Shown here: one piece after another, positions 26,171-35,912 of the stretch
Layout of the letters: the number at the start of each line of letters is the position of its first letter
How positions within the stretch are numbered: the stretch's first letter is position 1
Assembly (NCBI RefSeq): GCF_003946915.1
Contig: NZ_RPOC01000013.1
Span: 48,353-112,352, forward strand
DNA from: Flavobacterium ustbae
GTDB taxonomy: Bacteria > Bacteroidota > Bacteroidia > Flavobacteriales > Flavobacteriaceae
Reading direction: 5' to 3'
Length of the DNA: 64,000 nucleotides
The notes under the pieces: model-generated
Database searches by the model: none
The model's input: only the letters and a program-made list of their open reading frames with translations
Told to the model about the DNA's origin: nothing
Position numbers and translations under genes: made by a program

Positions 26171-26827
26171 ATGAAATTTTTTATAGACACAGCTAATTTA
26201 GCTCAAATTAAGGAAGCACAAGCTTTAGGTGTTTTGGATGGTGTGACAACTAATCCGTCATTAATGGCAAAAGAAGGAATCACTGGAAAAAACAACATTC
26301 TTAAGCATTATGTTGATATTTGCAATCTTGTTGAAGGCGACGTAAGTGCTGAAGTTAATGCTCTTGACTTTGAAGGTATGGTTAAGGAAGGCGAGGAGCT
26401 AGCTGAATTACATGAGCAGATTGTTGTAAAACTTCCTATGACTAAAGAAGGTGTTATGGCAGCTAAATATTTCTCTGATAAAGGAATTAAGACTAACGTT
26501 ACTCTTGTTTTCTCTGTAGGACAAGCTATCTTGGCTGCTAAAGCTGGAGCTACTTATGTTTCTCCGTTTGTTGGTCGTTTAGATGATATTTCTACTGATG
26601 GATTGAACTTGATCCAAGAAATTAGAGAAGTTTATGATAACTACGGTTACGAAACTCAAATTTTAGCAGCTTCTGTTCGTCACACAATGCATATTGTAAA
26701 CTGTGCTAAAATTGGTGCAGATGTTATGACTGGACCGCTTTCTGCAATTTACGGTTTATTGAAACACCCCTTGACAGATATTGGTTTAGCTCAATTCGTA
26801 GCTGACTTTGAAAAAGGAAACAAGTAA
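26171..26827 (+). CDS. tal: Transaldolase, small (FSA-like) subfamily
   Basis: A 218-residue class I aldolase of the compact transaldolase/fructose-6-phosphate aldolase group. It is expected to move a dihydroxyacetone unit between sugar phosphates in the pentose phosphate pathway. The Schiff-base Lys is Lys87 in VVKLPMT. Alignment with E. coli FSA puts Glu61 where FSA has Gln59 and Phe133 where FSA has Tyr131. Glu and Phe at these positions are the transaldolase pattern, so I favour transaldolase over 'fructose-6-phosphate aldolase', a name such proteins often receive. [13 protein letters not shown] and the C-terminal [11 protein letters not shown] motif are intact. A terminator follows. Confidence 0.9.
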   Translation: MKFFIDTANLAQIKEAQALGVLDGVTTNPSLMAKEGITGKNNILKHYVDICNLVEGDVSAEVNALDFEGMVKEGEELAELHEQIVVKLPMTKEGVMAAKYFSDKGIKTNVTLVFSVGQAILAAKAGATYVSPFVGRLDDISTDGLNLIQEIREVYDNYGYETQILAASVRHTMHIVNCAKIGADVMTGPLSAIYGLLKHPLTDIGLAQFVADFEKGNK

Positions 26828-26848
26828 TCCTTAAATAGTTACAAAATA

Positions 26849-26888
26849 AAAAACGCTTTTTTTCTAACGAGAAAAGGCGTTTTTTTTT
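26849..26888 (+). terminator. Rho-independent terminator after tal
   Basis: AAAACGC / GCGTTTT arms, with A/T pairs inside, lead into nine T residues. Confidence 0.85.
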
Positions 26889-26918
26889 ACTTTTATATTG
26901 AATCTTAAATAGTCAAGT

Positions 26919-27416
26919 ATGAAAGTAATCTTATTTATGCTGTCTTTTTTTGCAGCCAGTTTTTCAGTAAATGCACAAGCTGCTAAAGTTATTACTTCGA
27001 TTAACGAAGCTGGCGATGTGGCCACTTATGAATTAGATTGTTCTGTTAAATTTCAAACTCTAGCCAAAGGCCTAAGGTATAATATTACCAGACATGAGTT
27101 TAAAGGCCCTGAATTGAAAAACAGTTATCGTCTTTTGCTTGTTATGGATGGGTTTTATTCGAAAACCTTAAATAGCGAAATGAATATTTCGGCAGTTTTA
27201 AGTGATGGTACAAAAATACAGGCTAAACAGACGTTAGAAGAAGATGGTTATTTTGATGGTGCCTGCACTTTGAGAATAAAAGATCCTCAGGCACTTTTAA
27301 ATGCTGATATTGACAAAGTAATTATTCATGCAGATAAAGATGTCGTTTATACGTTAACAGCGCAAAATAAAGCTGTTTTTAAGAAGAATTTGAGTAACGT
27401 AATTAATGCGAAGTAA
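26919..27416 (+). CDS. Secreted protein of unknown function
   Basis: A 165-residue protein with a clear signal peptide (MKVILFMLSFFAASFSVNAQA). The mature part looks like a beta-sandwich with one or two helices and no recognisable active-site motif. I do not recognise the family. It lies alone between the tal terminator and the convergent MFS gene, and is followed by a CTAAG word repeat. Confidence 0.7.
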   Translation: MKVILFMLSFFAASFSVNAQAAKVITSINEAGDVATYELDCSVKFQTLAKGLRYNITRHEFKGPELKNSYRLLLVMDGFYSKTLNSEMNISAVLSDGTKIQAKQTLEEDGYFDGACTLRIKDPQALLNADIDKVIIHADKDVVYTLTAQNKAVFKKNLSNVINAK

Positions 27417-27418
27417 AA

Positions 27419-27455
27419 AGCTTCTAAGATACTAAGGCGCTAAGCTGCTAAGTTT
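27419..27455. repeat. CTAAG word repeat
   Basis: Degenerate words (cttctaag, atactaag, gcgctaag, ctgctaag) stand in tandem with a 7-8 base spacing. The same words occur at 47600-47640 and 54980-55110. Confidence 0.6.
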
Positions 27456-27461
27456 ATAGAA

Positions 27462-27504
27462 TAAAAAAAATCCAAATTCCGATTTTACTAATTGGAATTT
27501 GGAT
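27462..27504 (-). terminator. Terminator of the MFS gene
   Basis: A perfect 11-bp stem ATCCAAATTCC / GGAATTTGGAT is followed on the minus strand by a T run (the A run at 27463-27470). Confidence 0.8.
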
Positions 27505-27528
27505 GTTTTATATTGGCATTTCTAAATT

Positions 27529-28998
27529 TTAGTGTCCGCCACCAGCACTTTCGATATGGCTAATTCCTTGTCTTTTTAATATTTTTGGACAGTAGAAACC
27601 ATAGAATCCTAAATAGGCAAAACCTAAAAGAGGAATAATATATGAGAAGTGAGTGTACGTGATTCCGAAAATTCCATTTGGATTTGTAGCATCTAAATCA
27701 CAAATACTTCCTTGTACCAACGGAATTACTCCACCACCAAGAATCATCATAATTAAGAAAGAAGATGCTTTTCCTGTGTTTTTTCCTAATCCAGCGATTG
27801 CTAAATCGAAGATTGAAGGCCACATGATAGATAAGAATAAACCTCCAGAAATAAAGAAGAATTTAGCAATTTCTGGGTCTGGCCAAACTAATCCTAAAAC
27901 CATCATGGTTAATCCTGAAATTCCGAAAAGCATTAATGTTTTTCCAGCATTTTTTCCTCCCACAAAACTAACTGCAATAAACAATAAGATCCAGATTGGG
28001 TAGATATAGAACGAAGAAACATCGTGAGCAGCAAAGATATTTGCTCCAATGATTACTCCAAAAGCAGCAGCTGGCACAATAAATTTAAGAGCTGTATTTA
28101 CCAAGTTTGAAGTGTTAAATACGTTTGCTCCACCATTCCAACGGCCAATCATTAAACTACCCCAGTAAAGTGCGATAAATGGTGCAATTGCGTCTTCTAG
28201 GATATTTCCGAATTCGTTAGTGTGTAATAATGCAGGTAAATTACTAATGATGGTAACTTCAGTTCCCACATAAATAAAAATTCCCAACATACCTAGGTAT
28301 AATTGAGGATAATCAAGAATGTTGAATTTACTGTGTTTTTCTGTAATAATTGCTTCTTCCTCTTTTACAGGATCTTCAATTTTTGAGAAATTCATAAATA
28401 CTGCAACGGCAATAAATGCTAGACCCAAAATGATAAAAGGCAATTTAATATCTTCTAATGAAAGAGCTGTTTTTTTATTGTCTCCCATTCCAAATAAAGC
28501 AATACCCAATAAAATAGCTCCAATAGTTGTTCCGAAAGAGTTGATTCCTCCAGCAAGAGTTAAACGGTGCGCTCCAGTTTCTGGACTTCCCATTTTAATA
28601 GCCAACGGATTTGCTACAATCTGCTGAATGGAGAATCCTAATCCTACTGTAAACAATGCAGTTAAAAAGAAAGGGAAACTTTGTATTGTAGCTGCGGGTA
28701 CAAATAGGAATGAACCTACTGCAGACAAAATTAATCCTGCCGATAGCGTTCTTTTGTAACCGTATTTCTGCAGAATATCTACTTTTAGCGATACAATAAA
28801 GAATATAATTGATCCAACAAAATAAGCCGCATAGAAAGCCCATGCTACTAATTGAGATTGTACTTGCGATAACGTAAATACTTTTTTGAATACTGGGATA
28901 AGGATGTCATTAGCAGAACCAACAAAACCCCAAAAGAAGAAGACGATTATCAAAGAGATAAATTGTCCCCATTTGGTTTGAACATTTTCTGAACTCAT
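27529..28998 (-). CDS. MFS sugar porter (FucP-like), chitin locus
   Basis: An inner-membrane carrier of about 12 helices, probably importing GlcNAc or a related sugar with protons. I chose the ATG at 28998 (MSSENVQTKWGQF, 489 residues). The frame extends 42 codons upstream, but that stretch is Phe/Lys-rich and would displace the first membrane helix. FFFWGFVGSANDILIPVFKKVF and QIVANPLA are typical of the L-fucose permease (FucP) group that includes the NagP-type GlcNAc porters. Its place beside the chitin regulator and SusCD genes supports an amino-sugar substrate. This is context, not proof. The gene is read away from the rest of the locus with its own terminator. Confidence 0.85.
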   Translation of the reverse strand: MSSENVQTKWGQFISLIIVFFFWGFVGSANDILIPVFKKVFTLSQVQSQLVAWAFYAAYFVGSIIFFIVSLKVDILQKYGYKRTLSAGLILSAVGSFLFVPAATIQSFPFFLTALFTVGLGFSIQQIVANPLAIKMGSPETGAHRLTLAGGINSFGTTIGAILLGIALFGMGDNKKTALSLEDIKLPFIILGLAFIAVAVFMNFSKIEDPVKEEEAIITEKHSKFNILDYPQLYLGMLGIFIYVGTEVTIISNLPALLHTNEFGNILEDAIAPFIALYWGSLMIGRWNGGANVFNTSNLVNTALKFIVPAAAFGVIIGANIFAAHDVSSFYIYPIWILLFIAVSFVGGKNAGKTLMLFGISGLTMMVLGLVWPDPEIAKFFFISGGLFLSIMWPSIFDLAIAGLGKNTGKASSFLIMMILGGGVIPLVQGSICDLDATNPNGIFGITYTHFSYIIPLLGFAYLGFYGFYCPKILKRQGISHIESAGGGH

Positions 28999-29169
28999 AA
29001 TAATAAGGTTAATTTTATTTATTGTTTTTTGAAGACCGTAAATATATTTGTTAGGATTATCAAAAAAAAATAAAAAGGTATAAATAATGTTAAATTTAAA
29101 CCAACGACTGTGTTTTTTCAACAAAGTGTTAATTTTAACCTAGTTACATAGTAAAATTTACAATTATAT

Positions 29170-29871
29170 TTATTCCAATATCTTATTTTTAACCTCTTTA
29201 CTGTAGTTTCTGCCTATCGGAATGTTGTAAGATTGTATTTGTACGCGATTTCCTTCAATAGATTTTACCTTATTTAGGGCAATTACATACGATTTGTGTA
29301 TTCGAAGAAAGCGATCTGCGGGTAATTCTTCTGACAAAGATGTTAGCGATTTGTGGGTAATATAAGTTTTATCTGGAGTAACAACTTTTATATATTCCTT
29401 CATTCCTTCAACGAATAAAATCTCTTCAATATTAATTTTCATCATCTTTTTATCGACTTTGATAAAAATATGAGAATCGCCTTTTGACGTTTCAACTTTA
29501 ATATTGTTTTTGAGATTATATTCGGTAGTAATTTTGTTAATGCATTTTATAAACCTTGGCAACGGAATGGGTTTTACCAAGTAATCTAAAACATCCAGAT
29601 CATAACTTTCGGCAGCAAACTCTCTAAAAGCAGTTGTAATAATCACTTTAGTTTTGTTTTCTATGAGACTTATAAGTTCAAAACCAGTCATCATGGGCAT
29701 GTTGATATCTAAAAAGACGGCATCAACAGGTGTACTGTTGATAAAATCAAGCGCCTCTAAAGAGTTATTGAATGTTGCGACAACTTCAAAATCTGTAAAA
29801 TTGGTAAAATAATTTTGCAAGACTTTGATAGCTAAAGGCTCATCATCAATTAACACGCATTTAATCTTCAT
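29170..29871 (-). CDS. LytTR-family response regulator, chitin locus
   Basis: A 233-residue two-component regulator. The receiver domain has acidic residues at 9-11 (IDDEP), acceptor Asp55 in AVFLDINMP, and Lys in LVKPIPLP. The C-terminal LytTR DNA-binding domain spans about residues 125-233 (FLRIHKSYVIALNKV...VQIQSYNIPIGRNY). It overlaps its cognate kinase gene by 11 bases. By position it should control the SusCD, NagB, GH20 and ChiA genes in response to chitin fragments. The F. johnsoniae chitin locus has a comparable regulator pair. Confidence 0.9.
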   Translation of the reverse strand: MKIKCVLIDDEPLAIKVLQNYFTNFTDFEVVATFNNSLEALDFINSTPVDAVFLDINMPMMTGFELISLIENKTKVIITTAFREFAAESYDLDVLDYLVKPIPLPRFIKCINKITTEYNLKNNIKVETSKGDSHIFIKVDKKMMKINIEEILFVEGMKEYIKVVTPDKTYITHKSLTSLSEELPADRFLRIHKSYVIALNKVKSIEGNRVQIQSYNIPIGRNYSKEVKNKILE

Positions 29872-30982
29872 TATGAGTAGGTATTTGCAATCTAATTATA
29901 TAGAAATTGAGTTTGGTTTGGTGTTTAAGGCTAAAATTGTTTTTGTAAATCAGTTTGAGTCTTTTTTTAGTATTAACAAGCCCAATTCCTCTTTTTGGAT
30001 TATGATTTTGTGAAATTACAAAATTATTTAAGATTTCAAAATCGAGTACTTTGTTGTCGATAACTTTGCAATTGATTTTTATTTTTAAATTTCGGTTATT
30101 CAGACCTCCATGTTTAAAAGCATTTTCGACAAGCGAAATAAAGATTAGCGGTGGTACAATAACGTCTTCAATATTTGATTCCAGATTTATGGTAACTTCG
30201 ACATTTTCAAAACGTAGCTTTTCTATTTCAATATAATTCTGAATATAATCGATTTCCTTAATTAGCGGAACGAATTTGGTTCCTTTAACATCATATAAAA
30301 CATATTCCATCAAATTAGAAAGTTTTATAATTACGTCTGGAACTTTTTTAGAAGATTCTAATGATAAAGCATATAGATTGTTTAAGGTATTAAAGAAAAA
30401 ATGTGGCTGAATCTGATTTTCTAAATATTTAAGTTTAATCTTAAACTGATTTTCTCGTAAAGATCTATTTCTTTCTCGTTCTCTCAACCATGTCAAAGTA
30501 AGATAAACAGATGATGCCATTGCAAGAACATACAATTCTCCAATACAAACGGCCACTATGTGATTGATTTCAAATGGATGATATTCCCTATTAGCTTCGG
30601 GCCATATATTTTCAGATATAATATAATACGTAAGAGCTGTTTTTGCTAAATAGATGGCAAATAAACTCAGCAGTAGTAAAAAAGTATACATAATATACTT
30701 CTGTTTTAATACATATTTTGGAACTAAAACAAATAAATTCAAATACACTAAAGGAATCACCAGAGAAAATTCAATTAGGTTAGATTTGAATGCATAAGGG
30801 TAATCATTAAAATAAGCACCCCATCTTAAAAAGTTTAATGTAAAATAAACTCCCCAAAACCAAAGATGGTTTTGCAGTTTAATATCAAATTTAACTTTTC
30901 GAATTTCTTTCAATGCGTTTATATGCGATTTAAAAATTTGGTTTTTCTTAACACTAATTAAATATTGTGCAACTTTAAACAA
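29861..30982 (-). CDS. LytS/YehU-type sensor histidine kinase
   Basis: A 373-residue membrane kinase. Four transmembrane helices lie within about residues 38-165 and a short linker leads to the His_kinase (PF06580) domain. The acceptor is His194 in QIQPHFFFNTLNNL. The HATPase half shows VPPLIFISLVENAFKHG and the late glycine box RGIGLVNTKKRL. It has no large extracytoplasmic domain, so the signal is probably sensed in the membrane or through a partner. It is the partner of the LytTR regulator (11-base overlap) and divergent from susC. No other Met occurs in the N-terminus, so the start could be a later non-ATG codon. Confidence 0.88.
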   Translation of the reverse strand: MFKVAQYLISVKKNQIFKSHINALKEIRKVKFDIKLQNHLWFWGVYFTLNFLRWGAYFNDYPYAFKSNLIEFSLVIPLVYLNLFVLVPKYVLKQKYIMYTFLLLLSLFAIYLAKTALTYYIISENIWPEANREYHPFEINHIVAVCIGELYVLAMASSVYLTLTWLRERERNRSLRENQFKIKLKYLENQIQPHFFFNTLNNLYALSLESSKKVPDVIIKLSNLMEYVLYDVKGTKFVPLIKEIDYIQNYIEIEKLRFENVEVTINLESNIEDVIVPPLIFISLVENAFKHGGLNNRNLKIKINCKVIDNKVLDFEILNNFVISQNHNPKRGIGLVNTKKRLKLIYKNNFSLKHQTKLNFYIIRLQIPTHNED

Positions 30983-31188
30983 TTAAAGGCAAAGTGACAA
31001 TTTTTTTGAATAAAATTTTGCGTAAAAAGGGTATTTGTGGTTATTTTTTGGAATAAAACGTTTTCGTGAAACGCATTATTGAATGTTTTATGTCGTTGGT
31101 TTAAAATTTCAAGCTGTTGGTTTAATTTATTTTTTTTAACAATGTCTTAAGAATAATTTTACTTCATAACTAACAAAATAAAATAAAC

Positions 31189-34100
31189 ATGAAAAAAATT
31201 TTCTTAATCTTTATGATTGTTTTTACGGCGCAAGTTTCTCTTGCACAGGTAAAAAATGTCAAGGGTGTGATTACAGATTCTGATGGTATGCCATTGCCAG
31301 GAGCTTCTGTTGCGGTACAAGGAGGTCAAAAGGGAACAACTACCGATTTTGACGGATTGTACACAATCGAAGTTCAAAAAGGTCAGAGCTTAGTTTTTAC
31401 TTATGTAGGGCTAGAAACTCAAACAATTGTTGTAGGAGATGCTGCTACAATTAATGTGAAGTTGGTTCAAGGAGCTTCAAATGCTTTAAATGAAGTTGTA
31501 GTAACTTCTTTGGGTATCAAAAAATCTAAAAAATCTTTGGCCTATGCAGCTCAAGAACTTAAAGGAGAAGAGTTAACTCGTGTTAAAGATGCTAACCTTA
31601 TTAATACAGTAGCTGGTAAAATTGCTGGTGTTGCTGTAACAAGAAGTTCATCTGGAGCAGGAGGAACAACAAAAGTTACTATTCGTGGTAATTCATCTTT
31701 TGTAAATAACCAACCATTATATGTAATTGATGGTATTCCGTTATATAATGGTGGAGCAGGACAACCAAATGGAACTTTTGGAGATTTAAATGGAGGTAAC
31801 AAAGATGGAGGAGATGTAGTTTCATTGATAAATCCAGATGATTATGAAGGAATGACAGTTCTTAAAGGTGCAGCGGCTTCTGTATTATATGGTTCTCAAG
31901 GAGCAAATGGGGTTATTTTATTGTCTTCTAAAAAAGCAAAAGCAGGCGCTGAATCATTCAATGTGAATTCTGTTACAACTTTTGAAACTGCGGCTTACCT
32001 TCCTGAATTTCAGTCTGATTACACATCTAATGCAGGAGATCCAAGATCTTGGGGAGCAAAACAAAAAGTTGAAGGAGATAAAGAGATCAAAGACTTTTTT
32101 GAAGTAGGTAATACTCAAATTACATCTATGACTTTTACAAAAGCAACAGAAGGAGCTTCTACTGCTTTAAGTTATGCAAATACAAATGGTTCTGGAATTA
32201 TTCCTGGAAATCATATAAAGAAAAATAACTTTGGAATTCGCCAGACAAGTAAATTTTTTGATGATAAATTAAGTGTTGCTGTAACAGCAAACTATGTTAC
32301 TCAGACAATTAACAACAGACCAACAAATGGTTTATATTTTAATCCAATTGCCGGAGTTTATAGCCATCCTAGAGCATTTAGTTTAAATGATTTGAAAACT
32401 TATGAAGTTTTTGATCCAGTTAAAAATATGATGCAGCAAAACTATCCTGGCTTTGCAGCAGTAAATGAGAGTAATGAAAACCCATATTGGCAGATTAATA
32501 GACAAAAATCTATTGATAAAAATAATTTCTTTACTGGAGCAATCGCTTTAGATTATAAAATTGCCGAATGGTTTCATTTGACTTCAAGATATAGCTATAA
32601 CAGAAACGAAAGTAATTTCCAAAAAGGAATGTACGGAAGTTCTGCAACTTCATTAGTTCATCCAACAGGGCGATATATTAATGCAAGTCTTATTGGAACA
32701 CAAAACTACGCTGATTTAATCGCTTTGTTTAATACAAAAATTAACGACAACTTTAGTTTTAATGGAACTTTAGGAACAAGTATAAACCACTCAAGAGCAA
32801 ATGGGTTAACTATCGATTCAGGAATAGGCGGTGGACTTGTTTTAGACAATATTTTTACTTTAGGTAACTTTGTTAACAATAATGGAAATGTTCAAACAGG
32901 TGCAGAAAGAGAAGTGCAGTCTGTTTTTGCTGCGGCAACTTTTGGATATAAAGATTATTTGTTTTTAGATGTTGCCGGAAGAAATGACTGGTCTTCAACA
33001 TTAGCTAATACTGATAATCCAGGTTATTTTTACCCAGCTGTTGGTGCAACTGCAATTCTTAGTGAAATGGCTACAATGCCAGAATTTATAAACTATGGTA
33101 AAGTTCGTGCAACTTTTGCTCAAGTTGGTAATGATATTGCGTCTACAATTACAAGTCCGACATCTGGAATTGTAGCTGGAAATATTGTCAATCCTCCTGT
33201 AGGACCAAGAAGAGGAACTAGTTTAAAAAATGAATTAAAATCTGAGTTAGAATTGGGTACAGAATGGAGAATGTTTAATAACAGATTAGGATTTGAATTA
33301 TCGTACTATACTTCTGATACAAAAAATCAATTTCTTCAAGTTCCAGCAGAGCCTACAAACCCTGACGGATATAGTTTTTACGCGATAAATGCGGGTAGTA
33401 TTTCTAATAAAGGTTTTGAGGTTGTTTTATTTGCTGACATTGTTAGAGGTGAAAAATTCAATTGGGAATCAAAAATTAACTTTTCTCAAAACAGAAGTAA
33501 GGTAAATGATATTCCTTCTGAATCAACAGGCGGAAGAATTGTACTTACTGATCCGGGATCTAACTCTTACAGATATTCATTAATTGAAGGAAGACCATTT
33601 GGTGTAATTGAAGGTTTCGATTTTCAAAGAGATGCACAAGGAAGAATTTTAGTGAATGACGACAATACATTACAAAGAACAGATTGGAAAGAAATTGGAA
33701 ATGCAAATCCTGATTTTATGTTAGGCTGGTCTAATACTTTTAAACTGGGAGCTTTTACAGCAAATATTTTACTTGACGGTCGTTTTGGAGGAGAAGTACT
33801 AAGTTTGACACAAGCGATTAATGATTTCAATGGAGTTTCTAAAGCAACAGGCGACGCAAGAAATGCGGGTGCTGTAAATATCAACGGTGTTAGAGCAAGC
33901 GATGGTACTCCAGTAACTTCGATGGATCCTTTCGATTATTATAGTAATACTGCTGGAAGAAATGGAGTAAGTAGCCAATATATCTATGATGCTACAAATG
34001 TTAGTGTAAGAGAAGTTTCTATAGGATATACATTCAATAAAACAAAATTACCAGTCTTTCAAACGGCTACAGTTTCTTTAATTGCCAGAAATTTATTCTT

Positions 34101-34227
34101 TATTTATAAAGATGCTCCATTCGATCCAAATGTGGCGCTAAGTACAGGTGAAGGTTTACAAGGTGTTGATGTGTTCGGAATGCCGTCAACAAGAAGTATT
34201 GGTCTTAATTTAAACTTAACATTCTAA
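31189..34227 (+). CDS. SusC/RagA-type TonB-dependent outer-membrane transporter
   Basis: A 1012-residue importer for oligosaccharides, here probably chito-oligomers. The signal peptide ends near VSLAQ. A CarboxypepD_reg-like domain follows ([18 protein letters not shown]...TDFDGLYTI, residues 24-100). The plug domain contains [20 protein letters not shown] and [10 protein letters not shown], and the long barrel ends in LNLNLTF with a terminal Phe. The protein pairs with the SusD-like lipoprotein encoded 10 bases downstream. The F. johnsoniae chitin locus is described with two SusCD pairs; only one is seen here. The 206-base divergent spacer from the kinase gene should hold the regulator site. 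Confidence 0.93.
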   Translation: MKKIFLIFMIVFTAQVSLAQVKNVKGVITDSDGMPLPGASVAVQGGQKGTTTDFDGLYTIEVQKGQSLVFTYVGLETQTIVVGDAATINVKLVQGASNALNEVVVTSLGIKKSKKSLAYAAQELKGEELTRVKDANLINTVAGKIAGVAVTRSSSGAGGTTKVTIRGNSSFVNNQPLYVIDGIPLYNGGAGQPNGTFGDLNGGNKDGGDVVSLINPDDYEGMTVLKGAAASVLYGSQGANGVILLSSKKAKAGAESFNVNSVTTFETAAYLPEFQSDYTSNAGDPRSWGAKQKVEGDKEIKDFFEVGNTQITSMTFTKATEGASTALSYANTNGSGIIPGNHIKKNNFGIRQTSKFFDDKLSVAVTANYVTQTINNRPTNGLYFNPIAGVYSHPRAFSLNDLKTYEVFDPVKNMMQQNYPGFAAVNESNENPYWQINRQKSIDKNNFFTGAIALDYKIAEWFHLTSRYSYNRNESNFQKGMYGSSATSLVHPTGRYINASLIGTQNYADLIALFNTKINDNFSFNGTLGTSINHSRANGLTIDSGIGGGLVLDNIFTLGNFVNNNGNVQTGAEREVQSVFAAATFGYKDYLFLDVAGRNDWSSTLANTDNPGYFYPAVGATAILSEMATMPEFINYGKVRATFAQVGNDIASTITSPTSGIVAGNIVNPPVGPRRGTSLKNELKSELELGTEWRMFNNRLGFELSYYTSDTKNQFLQVPAEPTNPDGYSFYAINAGSISNKGFEVVLFADIVRGEKFNWESKINFSQNRSKVNDIPSESTGGRIVLTDPGSNSYRYSLIEGRPFGVIEGFDFQRDAQGRILVNDDNTLQRTDWKEIGNANPDFMLGWSNTFKLGAFTANILLDGRFGGEVLSLTQAINDFNGVSKATGDARNAGAVNINGVRASDGTPVTSMDPFDYYSNTAGRNGVSSQYIYDATNVSVREVSIGYTFNKTKLPVFQTATVSLIARNLFFIYKDAPFDPNVALSTGEGLQGVDVFGMPSTRSIGLNLNLTF

Positions 34228-34237
34228 TCTTACAATC

Positions 34238-35806
34238 ATGACATTAAATATAATCAAAAGAACAGCGATATGCTTCTCTCTTCTTACAGCTTTTAGTTGT
34301 ACAGATAATTTTGACGAGATGAATCAAAATCCTGTAGGAGCTACTACACCGGATTTGGAACAAAATTTTAATAATATAAAAGGTTTAATAAAGCCTGCAT
34401 TTACCAGACTTTACATTTCAGATGTAACATGGCAATATCAATTACAGCAAAGTTTACAAGCAGATGGATGGTCTGGATATATGACTTCTCCAAATGAATT
34501 TGGAGGAATTAACAACCACAATTATAATTTAAATCAAAACTGGAATGGATTTGCTTGGGATGATGCATATGTAAATATCATTGCAAATTTGTTTAAGGTA
34601 GAACAAAGAGCAAAAGGAAAATACGATCAGTTTTATGCATGGTCACTTATTATTAAAGTGGCTACGATGCAACGTATTACAGATATGTACGGACCAGCAG
34701 TATATTCTAGTTTTGGAGGAGAAGGTTTGGCTACATACGATTCTCAGCAACAAATTTACACTCAAATGTTTAAAGATTTAGATTTTGCTGTAACTGACTT
34801 AACAGCGAGAGTCGCTCAAGGCGAGGTTTCTAAATTTACTGAAACAGATCAGTCTAATTACGGAGGGAATTATTCTCAATGGGTAAAATATGCAAACTCA
34901 TTACGTTTAAGATTGGCAGTACGTATTTCTAAGGTAGATCCTGCATTAGCAAAAACAGAAGCAGAAAAAGCAGTAAGCCACTCTATAGGAGTGTTTAAAA
35001 TTAATAATGATTTAATCAAAATTAAATCCCCATTAGATCTTAATGTTATAGATGTAATGAGTCATGTTTGGGCAGGTTTAGCAATGGGAGCAGATATGGA
35101 GTCTATTTTAGGAGGATATGATGATCCGCGATTAGCTAAATATTGGGAGCCTTCAACTCAGTTTCCAGGAGAATACAAAGGGGTAAGAACAGGAATTGTG
35201 TATCCAACGCCTTCAACTTATGCAAACTTTTCAAGAACTGGTGCTAGAACAAAAACGGGAGAAGTTACCTGGATGACTACTGCAGAGGTTTATTTCTTAA
35301 GAGCTGAAGGTGCTCTAAGAGGATGGAACATGGATGGAAGCGCTAAAGATTTATATGAAGCGGGAATTAAGGCTTCTTTTGATCAAAATGGTGTAGATGG
35401 TGCTGCAGCGTATGCAACTGACAATGTGAAAAAACCAATTGATTATGTAGATCCTGTAAGCGCAACAAACAACGCTCCAGCTGTGTCTAAAATTACTGTA
35501 GCTTGGGGAACAACTAATGAGGAGAATCTTGAGAAAATCATTACTCAGAAATGGATTGCAACATATCCTGATGGTCAAGAAGCTTGGTCTGAGTTTAGAA
35601 GAACAGGTTATCCGAAATTATTTAGAATAACAAATAATAAAAGTGGTGGAGTTATCAGCACTGAATTAGGAGTAAGAAGATTGCCTTTCCCTTTATCTGA
35701 AGCAACAAATAACCCTAAGGGAGTAGAATCTGGTGTTGAGGTTCTTGGTGGCCCAGATAACGGAGCAACAAGACTTTGGTGGGATGTGAACAAAGCAAAC
35801 TTCTAA
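34238..35806 (+). CDS. SusD/RagB-type surface glycan-binding lipoprotein
   Basis: A 522-residue lipoprotein with signal MTLNIIKRTAICFSLLTAFSC (lipidated Cys21). The mature protein begins TDNFDEMNQNP. This is the SusD/RagB start, seen in the SusD_2 group together with WQYQLQQSLQADGW and WDDAYVNIIANLF. A central TPR-like scaffold includes FYAWSLIIKVATMQRITDMYGPAVY. The C-terminal EAWSEFRRTGYPKLF...RRLPFPLSEATNNP motif is typical of the family. It forms the lid of the SusC channel and binds the incoming oligosaccharide. A SusCD pair next to GH18 and GH20 genes points to chitin fragments as the ligand. Confidence 0.93.
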   Translation: MTLNIIKRTAICFSLLTAFSCTDNFDEMNQNPVGATTPDLEQNFNNIKGLIKPAFTRLYISDVTWQYQLQQSLQADGWSGYMTSPNEFGGINNHNYNLNQNWNGFAWDDAYVNIIANLFKVEQRAKGKYDQFYAWSLIIKVATMQRITDMYGPAVYSSFGGEGLATYDSQQQIYTQMFKDLDFAVTDLTARVAQGEVSKFTETDQSNYGGNYSQWVKYANSLRLRLAVRISKVDPALAKTEAEKAVSHSIGVFKINNDLIKIKSPLDLNVIDVMSHVWAGLAMGADMESILGGYDDPRLAKYWEPSTQFPGEYKGVRTGIVYPTPSTYANFSRTGARTKTGEVTWMTTAEVYFLRAEGALRGWNMDGSAKDLYEAGIKASFDQNGVDGAAAYATDNVKKPIDYVDPVSATNNAPAVSKITVAWGTTNEENLEKIITQKWIATYPDGQEAWSEFRRTGYPKLFRITNNKSGGVISTELGVRRLPFPLSEATNNPKGVESGVEVLGGPDNGATRLWWDVNKANF

Positions 35807-35912
35807 AAAGAACAATATTGAGTTTGGTTAGTAAGTGGTATGGTATAGATGGCGAAAGCTATCTATACCATTCTTAAAACCAAAATGATAATTACTACAA
35901 AAAAGAAAAGAA

